Source: Pyrrhosoma nymphula (taxonomy: Eukaryota; Arthropoda; Insecta; Odonata; Coenagrionidae). Taken from it: a DNA stretch of 64,000 nucleotides. The position numbers and the translations under genes are program-made. The notes beneath the pieces were generated by a model. That model was given only the letters and a program-made list of their open reading frames with translations. It ran no database searches and had not been told where the DNA came from. This document shows, piece by piece, positions 22,997 through 34,984 of this stretch. Each line of letters begins with the position of its first letter. Position 1 is the stretch's first letter. The stretch covers positions 76,397,094 to 76,461,093 of the forward strand of contig OY754337.1 in assembly GCA_963573305.1 (NCBI GenBank), given 5' to 3'.

Positions 22997-23557
22997 TTAA
23001 GGTAGTTTGAGAGAAAAATCTTTTCACCCAGAATTTGATGAATTTGATCTCATTCAAAGAAAAAATCTCATCTTTCCAATGATACCAAATTACTAACCCC
23101 TTGCCAAACTACTTTTCAAGCAATTTGTCTCAAAAGGTAAGCTGTTTTGGAAGGGATATATTACGGCTGTGCGCTCCACAGGGAAAATATTGAGAAAATT
23201 AGGAATTAAAAACACCTAGATTTCGTCAAAAAACTAACGGTGTATAGATTGCATATTTTCTCAACTATTTATAAAAAATAATCTATTACTCGCCACATTA
23301 AATTTTACAGAATCGCAAAAAAACCTGCTATTTTGAAGGGTTTTCAGCCGTTCGGCGGGAACAAATGAGTCAAGTTAGAGACTTATGTAACTTTATTTAT
23401 TTAATTACTGAGATTTTTGGGTATATATAGCTATAATTTTGCGCCATTAATATCACTATAATTATTTCATACTTCTTCCAGACACTGAAATCAAAGAATA
23501 AAATTTGAGTATGGTCTCCACTATGATTAGGGATCTATCTCGTTCAAACCACCTTAA
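22997..23557 (+). mobile_element. TTAA MITE-1, copy 4 (complete)
   Basis: TTAA flanks at 22997-23000 and 23554-23557. The ends are GGTAGTTTGAGAG and CGTTCAAACCACC, each with one change from consensus. It has the same orientation and internal structure as copies 1 and 2. Confidence 0.85.
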
Positions 23558-24479
23558 GTAGGACACCCGAGTAGGCAACCACAGGTGACGACCGTTTACT
23601 TGAGCTGGCTTGGAAGTATAGACCCACCTTAACACAAGTGTAATTTTTGCGAAAAACTGTTTAAAAGAAGCTTGATCTCTCAGGAAATGATATCGTGATA
23701 AAAATAAGGCACCGATAAATCTTGGTATTTTAGATATAAGCTAATTATGGCAATAGTTGAAGACTAAATAATATAGCTCAAAAGAAATGGTGCCACCGTT
23801 TGCTCCTATTGTTGCAAAAAGTACCCATTAAAATATTTTCGAGAAATTATCAGCAAATTTCGCTCTATTCACTTTTCTGATAGTTAAGGCCCATCGTGGA
23901 GCCTCATTAGAAAACGTGAAGTTTTACCATATAAGATTTTGGCATTTGGTCATTGCCTCTTAGTAATGACGGAAAAGTATGAAAACCCATTGATGAACAC
24001 ATCAATTTTGTTCCACTTCTTGAAAATGCAAATTCTATGCAAAAATAGATCTTTCTGTAATTTAGGGCATCGAATAAAATTTCTCCTTCTACCACATAAA
24101 CGCGACTTTTACGAGTTCCAGTCAAACAGCCTCCACGCAAACGGCGGATTCCTCCTTAGAACTGAATACTTAGGAAACTATTTGAACCGATTTTCGCCGG
24201 AATGTACTCTAGCACTCTGGTTGGATGTTCGGTCATTTTGGAGAGGCGACCGACAAGTGAGTTCACCACTGAAGACAGGTGGGTAGACTGATGAGGAAAG
24301 GATTATATGGGATTTATAAGGAAGAATAGAAACCCTGCGTCGGATTATGCTCACTCTTAACGGAAGGCGCCAAGGGGTCGACAGTCTAAAGTTCCATCTG
24401 ACGGACGGAGTTCTTTGACAGAAGTGCTTTCAACACATTACCCAAGAGGGGATCGCGATTCCTCTGAAAATCTCCGCTG
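23558..24479. other. Unassigned stretch
   Basis: AT-rich. A 115-codon + frame at 23939-24286 overlaps a 77-codon - frame and lacks recognisable motifs. No repeat structure is visible. Confidence 0.4.
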
Positions 24480-24565
24480 CAGCCAAGATTCGAACCCTGA
24501 TCCCTCGGTGTGTGAAGGAAGCCTATTCTCTATACGCAGCAGCAATCCCATCCCCGCTCTAAATA
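24480..24565 (-). mobile_element. tRNA-derived SINE fragment
   Basis: On the minus strand, CAGGGTTCGAATCTTGGCTG (the B box lies at about 24487-24497 on +) follows CACCGAGGGAT. This matches the B-box context of the other SINE heads. The 5' tRNA part has decayed. Confidence 0.45.
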
Positions 24566-25384
24566 AAGCCCTCTATTTAAATAGAGTCTACCTGTCCAGC
24601 AGATTAGGTATTTCTCGGAGCACAGGATAGAAAAGTCTCGTCAGATTGGTCGAGCAAGAGGAGTGACACGGGATATCCTGGGAGGCGACATGTCGCGACG
24701 TCTCTCTATCTGCTCTCGGTCGAATGCATAATCCACAATCGAGGCCAATTTTCCATCTCCAGTGAACGCAGAATTCGAAATTGCTGATTTTGGGTGTAAG
24801 TTTACATTTTGAATCCAAAGAGTGTGAAGGAGACGCTTCTGGAATAAGCAAGTAAAAAGTTATGCAAACAAAATAACAAACTGTAAGTGACTTTTTGGGT
24901 GAGCAAAGACCAGATTCTCTCCAAACTCGTGGATGAAAATCGAAATAACGACTTCTACAAGAAGGCACTGGAGATACGATATCACCTACTTATTTTTACG
25001 ATACGGTGACTTGATCAGGGCATAATTTCTGTGCTGCTCCGGTACTTCTTGCAGTAGCGAAGCGGACCGGCCATAACCCCCAGGCCCTCCGGTGCTTCAG
25101 AACTCCGATACTACTCGTAAACTTATAAATTAAGCCCTGGACTGTCCCTTTTATTCCAACTGGATGGTTACCACGTTCGACCATCCAGTTGGAATAAGAG
25201 GGTTAACCCTGGGACTGAAAAGTTTAAAGAGTACCTTTGCCCGTAGCACATTTCGTGACAGTAATAGAACCACAGCAGAACAACCGTGAATTTGAAAATG
25301 ACATAATTTTTTGTCCAATGAACAGTTTCTCAATTCATCATTGTATTAGAAATGGCTCTTGGGTATGAAGTGGTGGTGGCTACT
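24566..25384. other. Unassigned stretch with a short hairpin
   Basis: A hairpin lies at 25151-25198: TTATTCCAACTGGATGGT pairs with ACCATCCAGTTGGAATAA around a 12-bp loop. A 16-bp palindrome CTCTATTTAAATAGAG lies at about 24571. No gene is recognised (the 126-codon - frame at 24588 has no domain). Confidence 0.45.
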
Positions 25385-25470
25385 GTACCTACTGGCTTCC
25401 AATCCGTTAAGGCGCGGGTTCGATTACTGGAGTGGTGGAGATGTTTTCAGTGAAATCTAAATCCATAGCA
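25385..25470 (+). mobile_element. tRNA-derived SINE fragment
   Basis: A B-box-like GCGGGTTCGATTACTGG at about 25414-25430 is preceded by AATCCGTTAAGG. The following sequence (GAGATGTTTTCAGTG) resembles SINE bodies rather than a 3' tRNA end. Confidence 0.4.
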
Positions 25471-25778
25471 GATGGCTGCTAGGACAGCACTTATAAGTGT
25501 CGTGGTCCCTCTTCCAACAGCGTCCGGCTGACTCCGGGTTTCTCTCCAACCTTCCCTTATTCCCCAAGTTATTCTTCCCTTGCCAACCCACGTACGCATC
25601 CTCATAGACATAAATGAAGTCTGTGGTCAATCACCTCCCCCAAATGCCTCGAATTGAAACACCCCCTTCTGGCGGCTAAACTAGTGCCACGTAGATTTAT
25701 ACGAAGACATTAATGCTTGAAGATGATCAGGCCCGGGTTTAGGGGACTTCTATTGCGTAGTAAGACCCACCTACCATC

Positions 25779-25850
25779 TTAAGGTAGTTTGAGCGAGATA
25801 TTTCCCTAGTCATAATGGAGACCATATTCAAATTTCAAATTCGTTCATTA
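25779..25850 (-). mobile_element. TTAA MITE-1, copy 5 (terminal fragment)
   Basis: TTAA plus GGTAGTTTGAGCGAGA at 25779, then about 50 bp matching the end of the inverted copies (TCATAATGGAGACCATATTC). Homology stops at about 25850, so only one end survives. Confidence 0.75.
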
Positions 25851-26294
25851 AAAGTTTTGCTATTTTTTATTAAAAAACACAACCATTTCATGATAAAGTA
25901 ACTCCACTTAAATCAATAAATGGCTATTCATCTACAGAAGACAAAAATTGCAAGTCTACAGCTGTCACAGGAAAGCCGTTACTATAGGTTAGAGGGAAAC
26001 GTCTGAAACGAGCTTCTCAGCCCCGCTATAGAGCCAACTTAAATAGAAAAATACCCTTTCACCATGTTTCACTCATTCTTGAAGTGCCCTACCATTTATA
26101 ACATACCTATACCAGTGAGTGAGTGTTAAGGCATATACTGATTTATATTGATGATGTTATAATTAATGGTGATCGATCCTTATCACGTATTCCTTTAATA
26201 TCAATCCATCCACGGATACCACTTTATTAAAAAATTTAGAGCCTAATGCAAACTCAAATACAAGATGGGTCTCATCCACAGTATTGTCTCAGAG
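25851..26294. other. Unassigned AT-rich stretch
   Basis: Nothing recognised. Confidence 0.45.
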
Positions 26295-26804
26295 CAGGGG
26301 TCTCCAGGATTCTTCATTACTTCTCAGCGGGCCGTAGTGAACAAAAAGATAAATAACTCTAGTTATATGAGTTTTATTGAAATCAGAAAATGTCATTAAC
26401 TAATTACAAAGTAAGTATGCGAGATAAATATATCGCATATTGATAACGACGACTAAATATTCTCACATTTCTATCACGAATTATAATAAAACCAATTATA
26501 TAAATTATGTGTCTGTATTTGTGCATATAAAACCTTATAAAACTGAGGTTATAATGTTGAAACGTTAATTGCAAGTGACACCTTCACATTTTCATCAGAT
26601 AAACTTTGCCCGTGCTGTACTTGAAAAAATTCATCCGGGAATCCTAAGAGTTATAAATTTATAAAAAGCGATTAAACTTCTTCCATGTATTAATTTAAAA
26701 AACAATAGTCCATCCGGTGTATTTACGCATATTTCTTCCGCGGGCCGGATAAAATCATATCGCAGTCCTGATATGGCCTGCGGGCCGTATTTTGGAGACC
26801 CCTG
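26295..26804. mobile_element. hAT-type non-autonomous element
   Basis: About 510 bp with inverted ends CAGGGGTCTCCA at the left and TGGAGACCCCTG at the right, and repeated GGGCCGTA and CGGGCC motifs just inside each end. It is flanked by TCTCAGAG (26287-26294) and TCTTAGAT (26805-26812), an 8-bp target duplication with two changes. CAGGGGT-type termini with an 8-bp duplication are characteristic of hAT transposons. The AT-rich interior encodes no transposase. Confidence 0.8.
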
Positions 26805-26812
26805 TCTTAGAT

Positions 26813-27744
26813 GATGGTGAACAGGAGATTTGCCATGATTTCCTTAAAAGAAGCCAGATGCTTTACGTGTTCCACCCGTGATATGCAAACAATACACTAA
26901 TGGGAGGGCATGAGGAGGGCGTACTTCCCAAAACCTAGCTACTCCCAGGTCCCACGCACTGTTTCCACATCTTCCCTCAGTCATAATATCCGCCTCGTTT
27001 CCTCGAGAAGCTTAATCCACAGGGCGGACCCGGTCCATTCCACGTTCCTCACCTTTTAAGGAAGAACCCTCGCACTGTGTGCCTGGCTTTTAGTATTGAG
27101 TGCCGAACTGTGTCGAGGCTCCGGCAATGATTCCAAAATAATCCCCAACAAGCCGGCGCGCTGTGGCGTAATAATTACAAATTGGGTCAATTTTTATTTG
27201 GGGTTTCAGCTCTCTTATGTGCAGTCTTTCCCCGAGGATGTCTGGAGTGTCGGAAGGAATAATATAGGCACCGGGAAAGCACGCCTCCGTAAACGCCGCT
27301 TCTCATTCCACTTCTGAGGAGTAGAGTTTTCATTCATTGCCAAGATTTTAGCTTTTCAGTCCGAGAGGGGGATTAAGAGCTTCCGTTACATTCTTGTGCC
27401 ATCATTTTCCGATGATTTGGGCGGAATGTAATGTTGCACCCAGCCGATGCCATTTAGGGTACCGTATCTTCGTAGATTAGGCCTGATGCAAAACATAAGA
27501 CTTTGCCAATGACACGGAGTGAATGAGGCACAGGTATTAAAGTTGATGCGATTCAGATACGTATTAACAACAGCAGGTAATTGCCAAAGGTGCTTCCTTT
27601 TTGCAAATTATTTCCGGGTGCGACAGGAGGGACCACACATGACTTAACTGTCAAATAGACTGAAACTGTCATTAGATATAAAGTAAAATAGCTAAAAAGA
27701 GCATACATATGTGCTTGTGTTTGACGATCGGCGCATAGTTTGAG
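26813..27744. other. Unassigned stretch
   Basis: No gene or repeat recognised. A 73-codon + frame at 27096 has no features. Confidence 0.45.
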
Positions 27745-27935
27745 AGTCCACTCCCCCTACCACACACCCTTAAGGTGGCTTTAAGGGTACTATGTACATG
27801 TGAATCGTTTTGAAAACACAGTATAGTTCCACTAAATTCAGTAGTGAAACTGTACTGTATTTTCAAAATGATTCACATCTCGTAGTCCCACGTCGTAACG
27901 CCATAATTTATTAACTTGGTACCACGTAGGTGTAG
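27745..27935 (+). mobile_element. LINE 3' module interrupted by a hairpin
   Basis: ACACACCCTTAAGGTGGC is the common 3' module (27762-27779), followed by a hairpin at 27793-27885. Its arms ATGTGAATCGTTTTGAAAAC and the matching GATTCACAT side pair over about 38 bp. GTAGGTGTAGATGG at about 27926 may be the displaced tail. The hairpin looks like a small fold-back insertion into the LINE end. Confidence 0.45.
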
Positions 27936-28754
27936 ATGGAGATAAATATCTAGGGGTCTTGTCTTATCTACCGACGGAAAAACCATCTCAAGAAGAATAA
28001 TAAATAAAAGTTCAGATAAATATAGCAGACTAATACCTTAAACCTCTTCCCTCAGTGATGGAGCGAAGCAATCACTGGGAGAACATACATTGAAAAGGCT
28101 ATGCTCAGTAAGAAACAAGACTTCTGTGAAAACATGCTTTTGAATAAAATGTTCATTTCGTGATATGCTTCGCTTAACGTGGTCGCTGCAGGCGATAGTA
28201 TCAAAGCCGCTGAGCATTGAAGAATCACTGAGTATTGTTTCTCCATCTGTTTCAAGAAACAGGGTAAACACTAGCTTGCGCATTGAATTGCAATATCCTC
28301 CCAATACAATATTTAACAATACAAAAACAATACCATTTTCCGTACCGCAGAAGAAGCCGAAAAAATTTAAGTCTTAGCATGTAGGTACTGCGGAGAATAC
28401 GAAGGATTTTCAAAAATATATATTGGTATAACCTCACGATTTTCACAATTTTCCAAATGATTCCAGAATTTGATGAGGGCACTTGTTCATGTTCCTATCA
28501 TGTTGTGTCTTGAAAATGAGTGATTACAATAAATATTTGACAGTGCACCGGCACAATTAAACCAGAGGGGAAACACCAGGAGAAATTATACACTCATAAA
28601 ATTAGTCCTATCCTTCATAATTCGTTAAAAACACACTTACCAAAGTGGTGGTTAGTTAAGATGATGATGTTGGTGACGATGAATAACTGATAGATATCTG
28701 ATTAGCACTGAATGCTTGTCTTAGAATCATTCCCCCGTTTACCTTTCGTAAAAA
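27936..28754. other. Unassigned stretch, possible old LINE scrap
   Basis: Just after the tail, GATAAATATCTAGGGGTCTTG could encode the DKYLGVL motif of LINE reverse transcriptases, and a decayed frame continues to about 28030. No second motif confirms it. Frames of 93 (-), 70 (+) and 76 (-) codons at 28038-28482 overlap and show no domain. Confidence 0.3.
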
Positions 28755-29669
28755 AATAGGTTAATACTTTTTAACATCTATTCTGAGGAAATGGTAAGAG
28801 AGGCATGGGATGAGCTAGACGTGGGAATTAAAGTAGGAGGCCAGTGGATAAAGTCGGTTAGATTCGCAGACGACCAGGCGTTGGTGAGTCGGTCATCGAA
28901 AGGACTTCAAACTTTAGTAGATGCACTGGAAAAGCAGTGTGAGAAATACGGAATGAAGATAAATAATAGGAAAACAAAAGTAATGAGATTTGGTAGGACA
29001 AAGAAAGCGAAGCTGGTGATAAGAGTAGGAAGTCACAAACTGGAGCAAGTTGAACAATTTAATTACTTGGGTAGTACGCTAGAAGAAAGAGGACATAGTA
29101 GCAAAGACATTAGGAGGAGAATAGCGCTAGCGAAGGAAGCGTTCAATAATAGAAGGGAGCTGATGACGGGGACCTTAAGTAAGGATGTAAAAAAGAGGCT
29201 AGTAAAGAGCTTGATATGGAATGTGGCATTGTATGGGGCAGAAACGTGGACCTTGAGAAAGGAAGACGAAAATAGGCTGAAGGCTTTTGAGATGTGGGTG
29301 TGGAGGAGGATGGAGAAGGTGCGTTGGACGGAAAGGAAGACAAATGAGGAAGTGCTTGACATGGTGGGCGAGGAGAGGAAACTTATAGATGAGATTAGGG
29401 GAAGGCAGGGTAGGTGGCTGGAAGGGGTAATGAGGGACGATGGTTTGCTGAAGGTCGTGATAGAGGGAAGGATGTTGGGTAAGCGGGGAAGGGGAAGGAA
29501 GAGAATCGGTTTTATGGACGGGATGAAGAAAGGTAGGACTTATGCTGAGATGAAGAAAGAAATACAAGAGGTAGAAAGGGCACAGCACGTGTAAGAGTTC
29601 GTTGGATATTCTCTGACTTTCATCACAACCTACCTCTAACCGGTAGATTACTGTAATGAATGAATGAAT
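28755..29669 (+). mobile_element. 5'-truncated LINE (reverse-transcriptase end plus 3' UTR)
   Basis: The element begins inside the reverse transcriptase: the reading LFNIYSEEM at about 28761-28790 is the tail of the usual LSPLLFN motif. It runs through the C-terminus, a 3' UTR of about 65 bp, and ends in a TGAA microsatellite (29656-29672). A short UTR with a tetranucleotide tail fits L2- or RTE-like LINEs. 5' truncation is the normal outcome of target-primed reverse transcription. Confidence 0.85.
28791..29594 (+). CDS. LINE reverse transcriptase, C-terminal half (fragment)
   Basis: 267 codons without a stop. The catalytic FADD box is at about residues 25-28 (FADDQALVSR), followed by the KTKVM motif (about 61-65), NYLGS (about 91-95), YGAETWTL (about 148-155) and a C-terminal EMWVWRRM...NEEVL block, which is the order seen in non-LTR retrotransposon polymerases of the L2/RTE type. 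The endonuclease and the N-terminal fingers are missing, so the product cannot move itself. The first Met is internal: homology extends about 10 codons upstream in frame. The lack of stops suggests a younger insertion than the other LINE relics here. Confidence 0.85.
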   Translation: MVREAWDELDVGIKVGGQWIKSVRFADDQALVSRSSKGLQTLVDALEKQCEKYGMKINNRKTKVMRFGRTKKAKLVIRVGSHKLEQVEQFNYLGSTLEERGHSSKDIRRRIALAKEAFNNRRELMTGTLSKDVKKRLVKSLIWNVALYGAETWTLRKEDENRLKAFEMWVWRRMEKVRWTERKTNEEVLDMVGEERKLIDEIRGRQGRWLEGVMRDDGLLKVVIEGRMLGKRGRGRKRIGFMDGMKKGRTYAEMKKEIQEVERAQHV

Positions 29670-29672
29670 GAA

Positions 29673-30302
29673 CTTCCATTTTACCCATCAAAATGGCGAT
29701 TGAAAATTCTATGTTCACGCAATGTTCTATATCCCCTCAGCTGATGGAGACACCCGGTTGTGCCCTTCCATCGTGACACTGGACCGGGTAGCGAGCGAAA
29801 CTGGGTGGGCCACTCAAAAAACCCTGGAAGGGGAGCAAGTCCAAGGCATTATACGCTTGAATGCTGTGCGCACGCATTCTTGGCTGTCTGCTCTGCCCTT
29901 TTCATCGATGCGCGCTTACGACTATGAAATGCTCTGAAGGGAAGAAAATATGTGCGAGAGAATTGAAAAGATGAAGAGTTGAAAAGTTGAGGGATGAGTG
30001 AAGCCTACTTGTTAGTCTACAATTTACGTCAAGTTAGCCTTGGTGTCACGTTCACGAATTCGGTTTGTGATCGCCTTTCAAATTGGACCTGCGTGTACGA
30101 ATCATCACCCATCTTCGCTGCTCTTCGGCTGCAGAGACTCATGTAAACAACCACCGCTATGGGTGTTAATATAAAGACGACATTTCTTTATTTTCGTGGA
30201 TTACGTTATATATGCATGTAGCAAAATGGACAGAAACAATTAGTCTACTTCGATCCATTTCATAATAACAATAGTAACTCGCGCAAATTACTGGCGTACT
30301 AT
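29673..30302. other. Unassigned stretch
   Basis: A 71-codon + frame at 29722 shows no domain. Nothing else is recognised. Confidence 0.45.
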
Positions 30303-30425
30303 ACATCTACAAAATACCTTGCAAGCCACCTCAGGGGTGTGTGGCAGGGGGTGAGTAATCACCAACATGGATTGCACTATACCCTAGAGTTAGTGTAACT
30401 ACGACTAATTATACGTCGTTCCGCA
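30303..30425 (-). mobile_element. LINE-A 3' end, body type A, 5'-truncated
   Basis: Tail ACATCTACAAAATACCTTGC, module CAGGGGTGTGTGGCAGG and the first part of body A (CTAGAGTTAGTGTAACTACG). Only about 123 bp are kept; the sequence agrees closely with 20846. Confidence 0.7.
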
Positions 30426-30950
30426 TTCAGCTGAGAGTGTATGCTCTTTTGGAGATTCATTTTCTGTGTGAATTTTTAATGATGCCGAAGGTGCCTCTTT
30501 GCCAAGAGCAGCAGGGAAATTAACATATTGTTATGCAGAATACTAGCTACACATTCAGGAGCCTTCTAATATAAATATATTATTCCCTAAAGAATCTTAC
30601 TTGAATGTAGCGCGGTTTTGTAAATGTTTGCCAACTTGGTCTCGAGGTGGGCACACCCAACGTGGGTTTGGAAAATGCGTGCTCCGAAATACCCATACTG
30701 TCGACGACATGCAGTACGCTCTATATCCTTGGAAAATTGCGAAATCCATGAAGAAGACAAGTATGACAAACAAATATGTAACTATATTATAAGGCAAGTA
30801 TTGTTCATGCGCTGGCGTCAACCGTGAACCAAGGAACGTGAAAGTCGGAACTGGTTGCACTGTGAAGCTCACAGTTGAATCTTCTCACGCGATCGTAAAC
30901 GCCTTCGTAAATACCAATGGAGCTTGTGGTTGAAGTTAAAGTTAACGTCA
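30426..30950. other. Unassigned stretch
   Basis: Overlapping frames on both strands at 30597-30872 show no domain. Confidence 0.4.
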
Positions 30951-31830
30951 TAAACCAGCCTCAAGCATTTGGTGGGAGTATGATTCAGGTCGCCGCAGCG
31001 CTGCCCCCGCGCGGAGGGAAACAAAAGCAGTTTTCCAGTCGTGGGCCGTCGGAGGGGAGGGACTCAGTGGCCCTGGCTGCGAGCGCGCGCCCCGGGTGGG
31101 GCAGGGGGGCCACCACCCGACCGCATCCCTCCGGGGGCCACCGCCCTCCCCCAGCCCCTTCTCCCCCCATGGGGTTTCCCGCTCTCCCCCGTGCCTCGTC
31201 CGGAAAAACCCTCGAGAGGGAGGGGCAGGGGTTGCGGAGACCCTGCCACCCTGTCAGTAGAATCACCCTTTCGCCCTCCCCCATACCCGATACTCTTTAC
31301 TACGCCGTTGTGCCTCTTTTTGCACCGGCCCCGTCGTCGGGTCCTCATCGCATGCACGGGTTCTTTCCCGCACCACCACCCCCTCCACCCCAAGCGGGAT
31401 GGGGCAGCACCATCCAAAAAGGGCGCGCACCACGAGAGAAATAAGGGGGGGGGGCAACAACCCCCTCTCTCTAAAACCTCCCCTCGGTTGGTCGCCCCGC
31501 TGCGGGGCTAATCCTTCCCATACCTTTTGTGCACTCGCCTCTCTGTCTATGCGCGGCTGCTGCTGGTGCTACCACATCCACTCCCCCCACCCTCAGTGCA
31601 CCACATCCATTCCCACCCTCAGTGCACCACATCCATCCCGAGGCGCGCACATGCGGCGGGAGAACGGATCGCGCGCAGAGTTTTTCGCCGCGTCCCGCTG
31701 TCGGCGGGAGCCGTTGTCATGACAACGGGAGGACACCTTTGCCTCTCTGGCAAGCGGGGCCGTTTTCGCCTCTGTCGACGTTCTTCTTCCGTAACACTGT
31801 CGCGTGCGCTCACACGCCAAACATGCGCGC
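30951..31830. other. GC-rich, pyrimidine-biased island
   Basis: Strong GC rise with many CpGs and C-rich runs on +. A 25-bp unit around CAGTGCACCACATCCA is repeated in tandem at about 31590-31640. Overlapping frames in five of six frames (up to 175 codons) are Pro/Arg/Gly low-complexity and are composition artefacts. It may be a CpG-type regulatory region; no TATA box or clear coding exon was found. Confidence 0.35.
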
Positions 31831-32470
31831 AACAGTTATCTAAAGGCGGGAATCGCTATCGTCTGACTACTGTTAAGTTTACATTTAGGCTAAATATGTA
31901 GAATAAAACAGTAAGCCTTAGACGTACGGTATCATTATCAATTGCAGATGAAAAGCTCATCATGAGTAGCTATGTTTCCGCACGAAACTGATTATGCTGT
32001 GGTTGTACAATTATAATTGTAATTTGGTGGATACCACCTTGAAAATGACAGTTACCTATCCCTTGTAACCATGGTCGGTGAATAAAAGTTAACTGTGGAT
32101 AATTCCTAATAAAGAGTGTTTTATCTTTAATCTTTGGAGCATTTTCGCCGCCGACCAGTTTTCTGACGGATCTATACTAAAATAATGACTATTGCCTTCA
32201 TGCATCATGAATCAAGACCTAGGAATTAATTTGAAAAGCTGCTTTTCATGATTTTTACAGTCATATAATGAATTCCTTTATCAACTTTCTAAATAAAAAC
32301 AAGAAATTTAAGTGACTGGGAGAACGTTCCTTTTCAATCACGCGTTCGGGTGTCAGTAAAAAAAACTCTTGTATATTTAAAAAGAAAGCATGAACCCAGA
32401 TAATCCCGCCAGCAAGTTTGGATAATTAGCTTCAATAACAGCTCCCTACCCGCAAATAATATTAAGTTAA
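31831..32470. other. Unassigned AT-rich stretch
   Basis: Nothing recognised. Confidence 0.45.
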
Positions 32471-33140
32471 TCCTTGATGATCAAGATGTACCCTAGGACT
32501 GGTTAATTGCTAATCAAAAACACATTTTGAAAAGTGGTGATGAGGAAGATCCTTCTAACTATAGACCAATATCCCTCAAATTATACTCGTGCGAAGCCCA
32601 AACATTTTAATTTATTTTATGAGACACCTCTATAACCAAGGGTAACTAATGAAAACTTACTATTTATCTATGGAGCTTGCGAAATCCAACTTGCACTTTT
32701 TTCACACAACAATTATTATATTTTCGGCGAAGATAACGTTCCAGTTGACAATATTTTTCTTGGCTTCAAAATAGCTTTTAAAATTTGTGTCATAGCATGT
32801 TACTCATGAAATTAAAATACTACGTAATAGACAACAAATTCATATACCTATTAGACAACAGACTTCATTAGCTATCGTATACAAAGGATAGATTTTGACA
32901 GCGTTACGTCTAATGAAGGTAAAGTCACATTGCGAGTCCCACAGGGAGGTGTCATAGGTCCTTTTTTGCTAATTTGTATATTAACGATTTCATTGAAGTA
33001 ACTGACCTTAAGCTTTTATTATTTTCCGATGATGGAGGGGTTTATAGGGAAATTTGTGACCATTATGATAGTCAAGTGCTATCAAAGTACCTTCACGACG
33101 CATGGTCATTTGGATTTCATTAGAAAATGGCGTCATTGGC
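32471..33140 (+). pseudogene. LINE reverse transcriptase relic (Jockey/CR1-like)
   Basis: In shifting + frames one can read, in the correct order, GDEEDPSNYRPISL (about 32540-32580, reverse-transcriptase motif 1), a FLDFKIAFDTVSH-like stretch (about 32757, motif A), VPQGGVIGP (about 32938, motif B) and FSDDGGVYREI (about 33020, motif C, with SDD for ADD). Stops and frameshifts separate them, so it is dead. No 3' end or tail is recognised. Confidence 0.75.
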
Positions 33141-33779
33141 GACTGGGTAACATCGTCGTTTGTCATATCTTATATCGAAAGATCAACTTCCGCCTGGGGT
33201 AATTTCTAGCCTTGAGGACATTGGTGGTTACGCAGCGAAAAATTATTTAAATGTGAGATAAATCTATAAAGATCCTATTCAGCTCCATTAAGATTCCACT
33301 TGCGTTATTTCATATTCACAATGAAATTTTTTAAAAGAAAAACTAGAGGTTGTGAACAAGAACATCCGTACCTAGCGTAGCGTGCAGCAAACTAGGTGAG
33401 CTCTTTGGCCTCTCGCCCCCTATTTCCACCGATTTGGAAAAACCAGAAATAATGTTGAAAACCTACTAGGTATGTACAACAACTAGTATGGTAATCCCTA
33501 TAAGACCGTCGGTTATAATTCTGTCGGTCTTTTAAGTTAGTTCCAGGCTGATCAATTTTATGGCGAAATAGGAAACATTTTACGAAAGGCTACAGTGCGA
33601 CGGTAAATGAGATCATAAGCATAAAATTAAGGAAATAGGCTTCAGAACGAACAGGTTTAAAAAATAATTTTTTTCGCAAAGAATAAGATCTCATAATAGA
33701 TTCGTGTAAGCATTGTAATTGGATTGTTCTATAGATAGTTCAGCTAATTATTTGATAGGAAACATAAACAAATATGTGA
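33141..33779. other. Unassigned AT-rich stretch
   Basis: Possibly the decayed downstream part of the LINE, but no motif is visible. Confidence 0.4.
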
Positions 33780-33860
33780 TAGGTAACCTGAAAACTATCT
33801 CAAGGGTGTGTAGCAGGGCGTGAATCCACACCAGGCTATCAGGAATCTGAAACTTTTTTC
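33780..33860 (-). mobile_element. LINE 3' module fragment
   Basis: CTCAAGGGTGTGTAGCAGGG followed by CGTGAATCCACACCAGG, the module plus the first bases of body type B, reading on minus. The tail is decayed. Confidence 0.5.
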
Positions 33861-33889
33861 TTTATGTGCTAAGAATTCTAACAGCTAGC

Positions 33890-34066
33890 CACGTATGCTT
33901 CCTGTATATCTCCTGTAACTCTGTTGATGTATGCAATTAAATTATAAAATAACACTAATAGTTTTTATAAAATTTTAAGCATGCATGCATTAAGCTGCAT
34001 GGTGGTGAAAATTCACCCCTGCCACACACCCTTGAAATGGTAAGCCGAAAACTATGTATGTTCCAG
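33890..34066 (+). mobile_element. LINE 3' end fragment
   Basis: ATTCACCCCTGCCACACACCC and TTGAAATGGTAAGCCGAAAA form the module on +, preceded by a TAAGCATGCATGCATTAAGC body similar to the duplicated-unit subgroup at 38041. With the minus copy at 33780 it forms a divergent pair. Confidence 0.45.
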
Positions 34067-34984
34067 CTGATGAAAGGCGAAGAGAATTTTTTAAGCACGA
34101 TAGGAGTCGCGCTCCGCAATTGTGCTCGCTATCTAACAGATCGGATGAAAATTATGAGGTACCACGCCCCTGGGAACCACTAAGGGACAAAATGGTGGTA
34201 GTTGGTAGGCGGCTCTCTGCCGCCAACAACGGCTAATTTACTTAGCCGGTGGCACGGGTGGAAGAAGGCTGAGTCCCACTCCTATTCCACCGCTTGACAT
34301 CAATGACTGTCCTTTCCTTAAGTGATCACCCACTGGGCATCGAAATCAGATAATAATTGTTTATAATTAAACTTAAAATGCTAAAAAACTTTAACATGAT
34401 TAGAAATACAGCCATTACCTTTTGGTGGCAGTTGGTTGTTGCTGGTTGGTGGATGGCTGGTAGGTTACATTGTACGAGGTAACCGACAACTGAGGTCTTA
34501 CGAGCTCCGATTTTAATGAGTACCACTAACAGAGCCAGTTCTAACGACTCCTTAGAGCTGAATATTTACGAAGCTATATGTCCCAACTTCATTTTGGCAT
34601 AAAATTAGTTGGTATTACGTGTGTGGAAGGTAGTTTCTATTATTTCCAAGTTGTCAAACTCGATACATTTCTTCTGCTAAAGAATAAAAATTATTCTGTA
34701 GGAAGGAAGTTGTTCCAAAAGTAGTTAAATATGCGTGTGGCTTTAAATGCAGGTTTTTTTCAAAACTTCTGCTGGAACAGAGCTCTTAAAACGTCACTTA
34801 TAATTGCTCCAACACGCCGTATAGTTTATTAGTTGGGTGGGGTTGGTGACTGGCAACTGAAGTTATACGCGCCATAGTGGATGGATGGAGGAGAGCGAAT
34901 ATGTCTCCGTGCAACCAGCGCTGGAATACTTATACTGGAGAAATAGGGGGCACACGTTTCATTCTGCACGTATGTACATAGATG
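34067..34984. other. Unassigned stretch
   Basis: TGG/TTGG-rich short repeats at about 34430-34465. No gene is recognised. Confidence 0.45.

Noticed and set aside
30917..31901. Many open frames in the GC-rich island at 31 kb
   Set aside because: Nearly all six frames are open together, products are Pro/Arg/Gly-rich, and no domain is visible.
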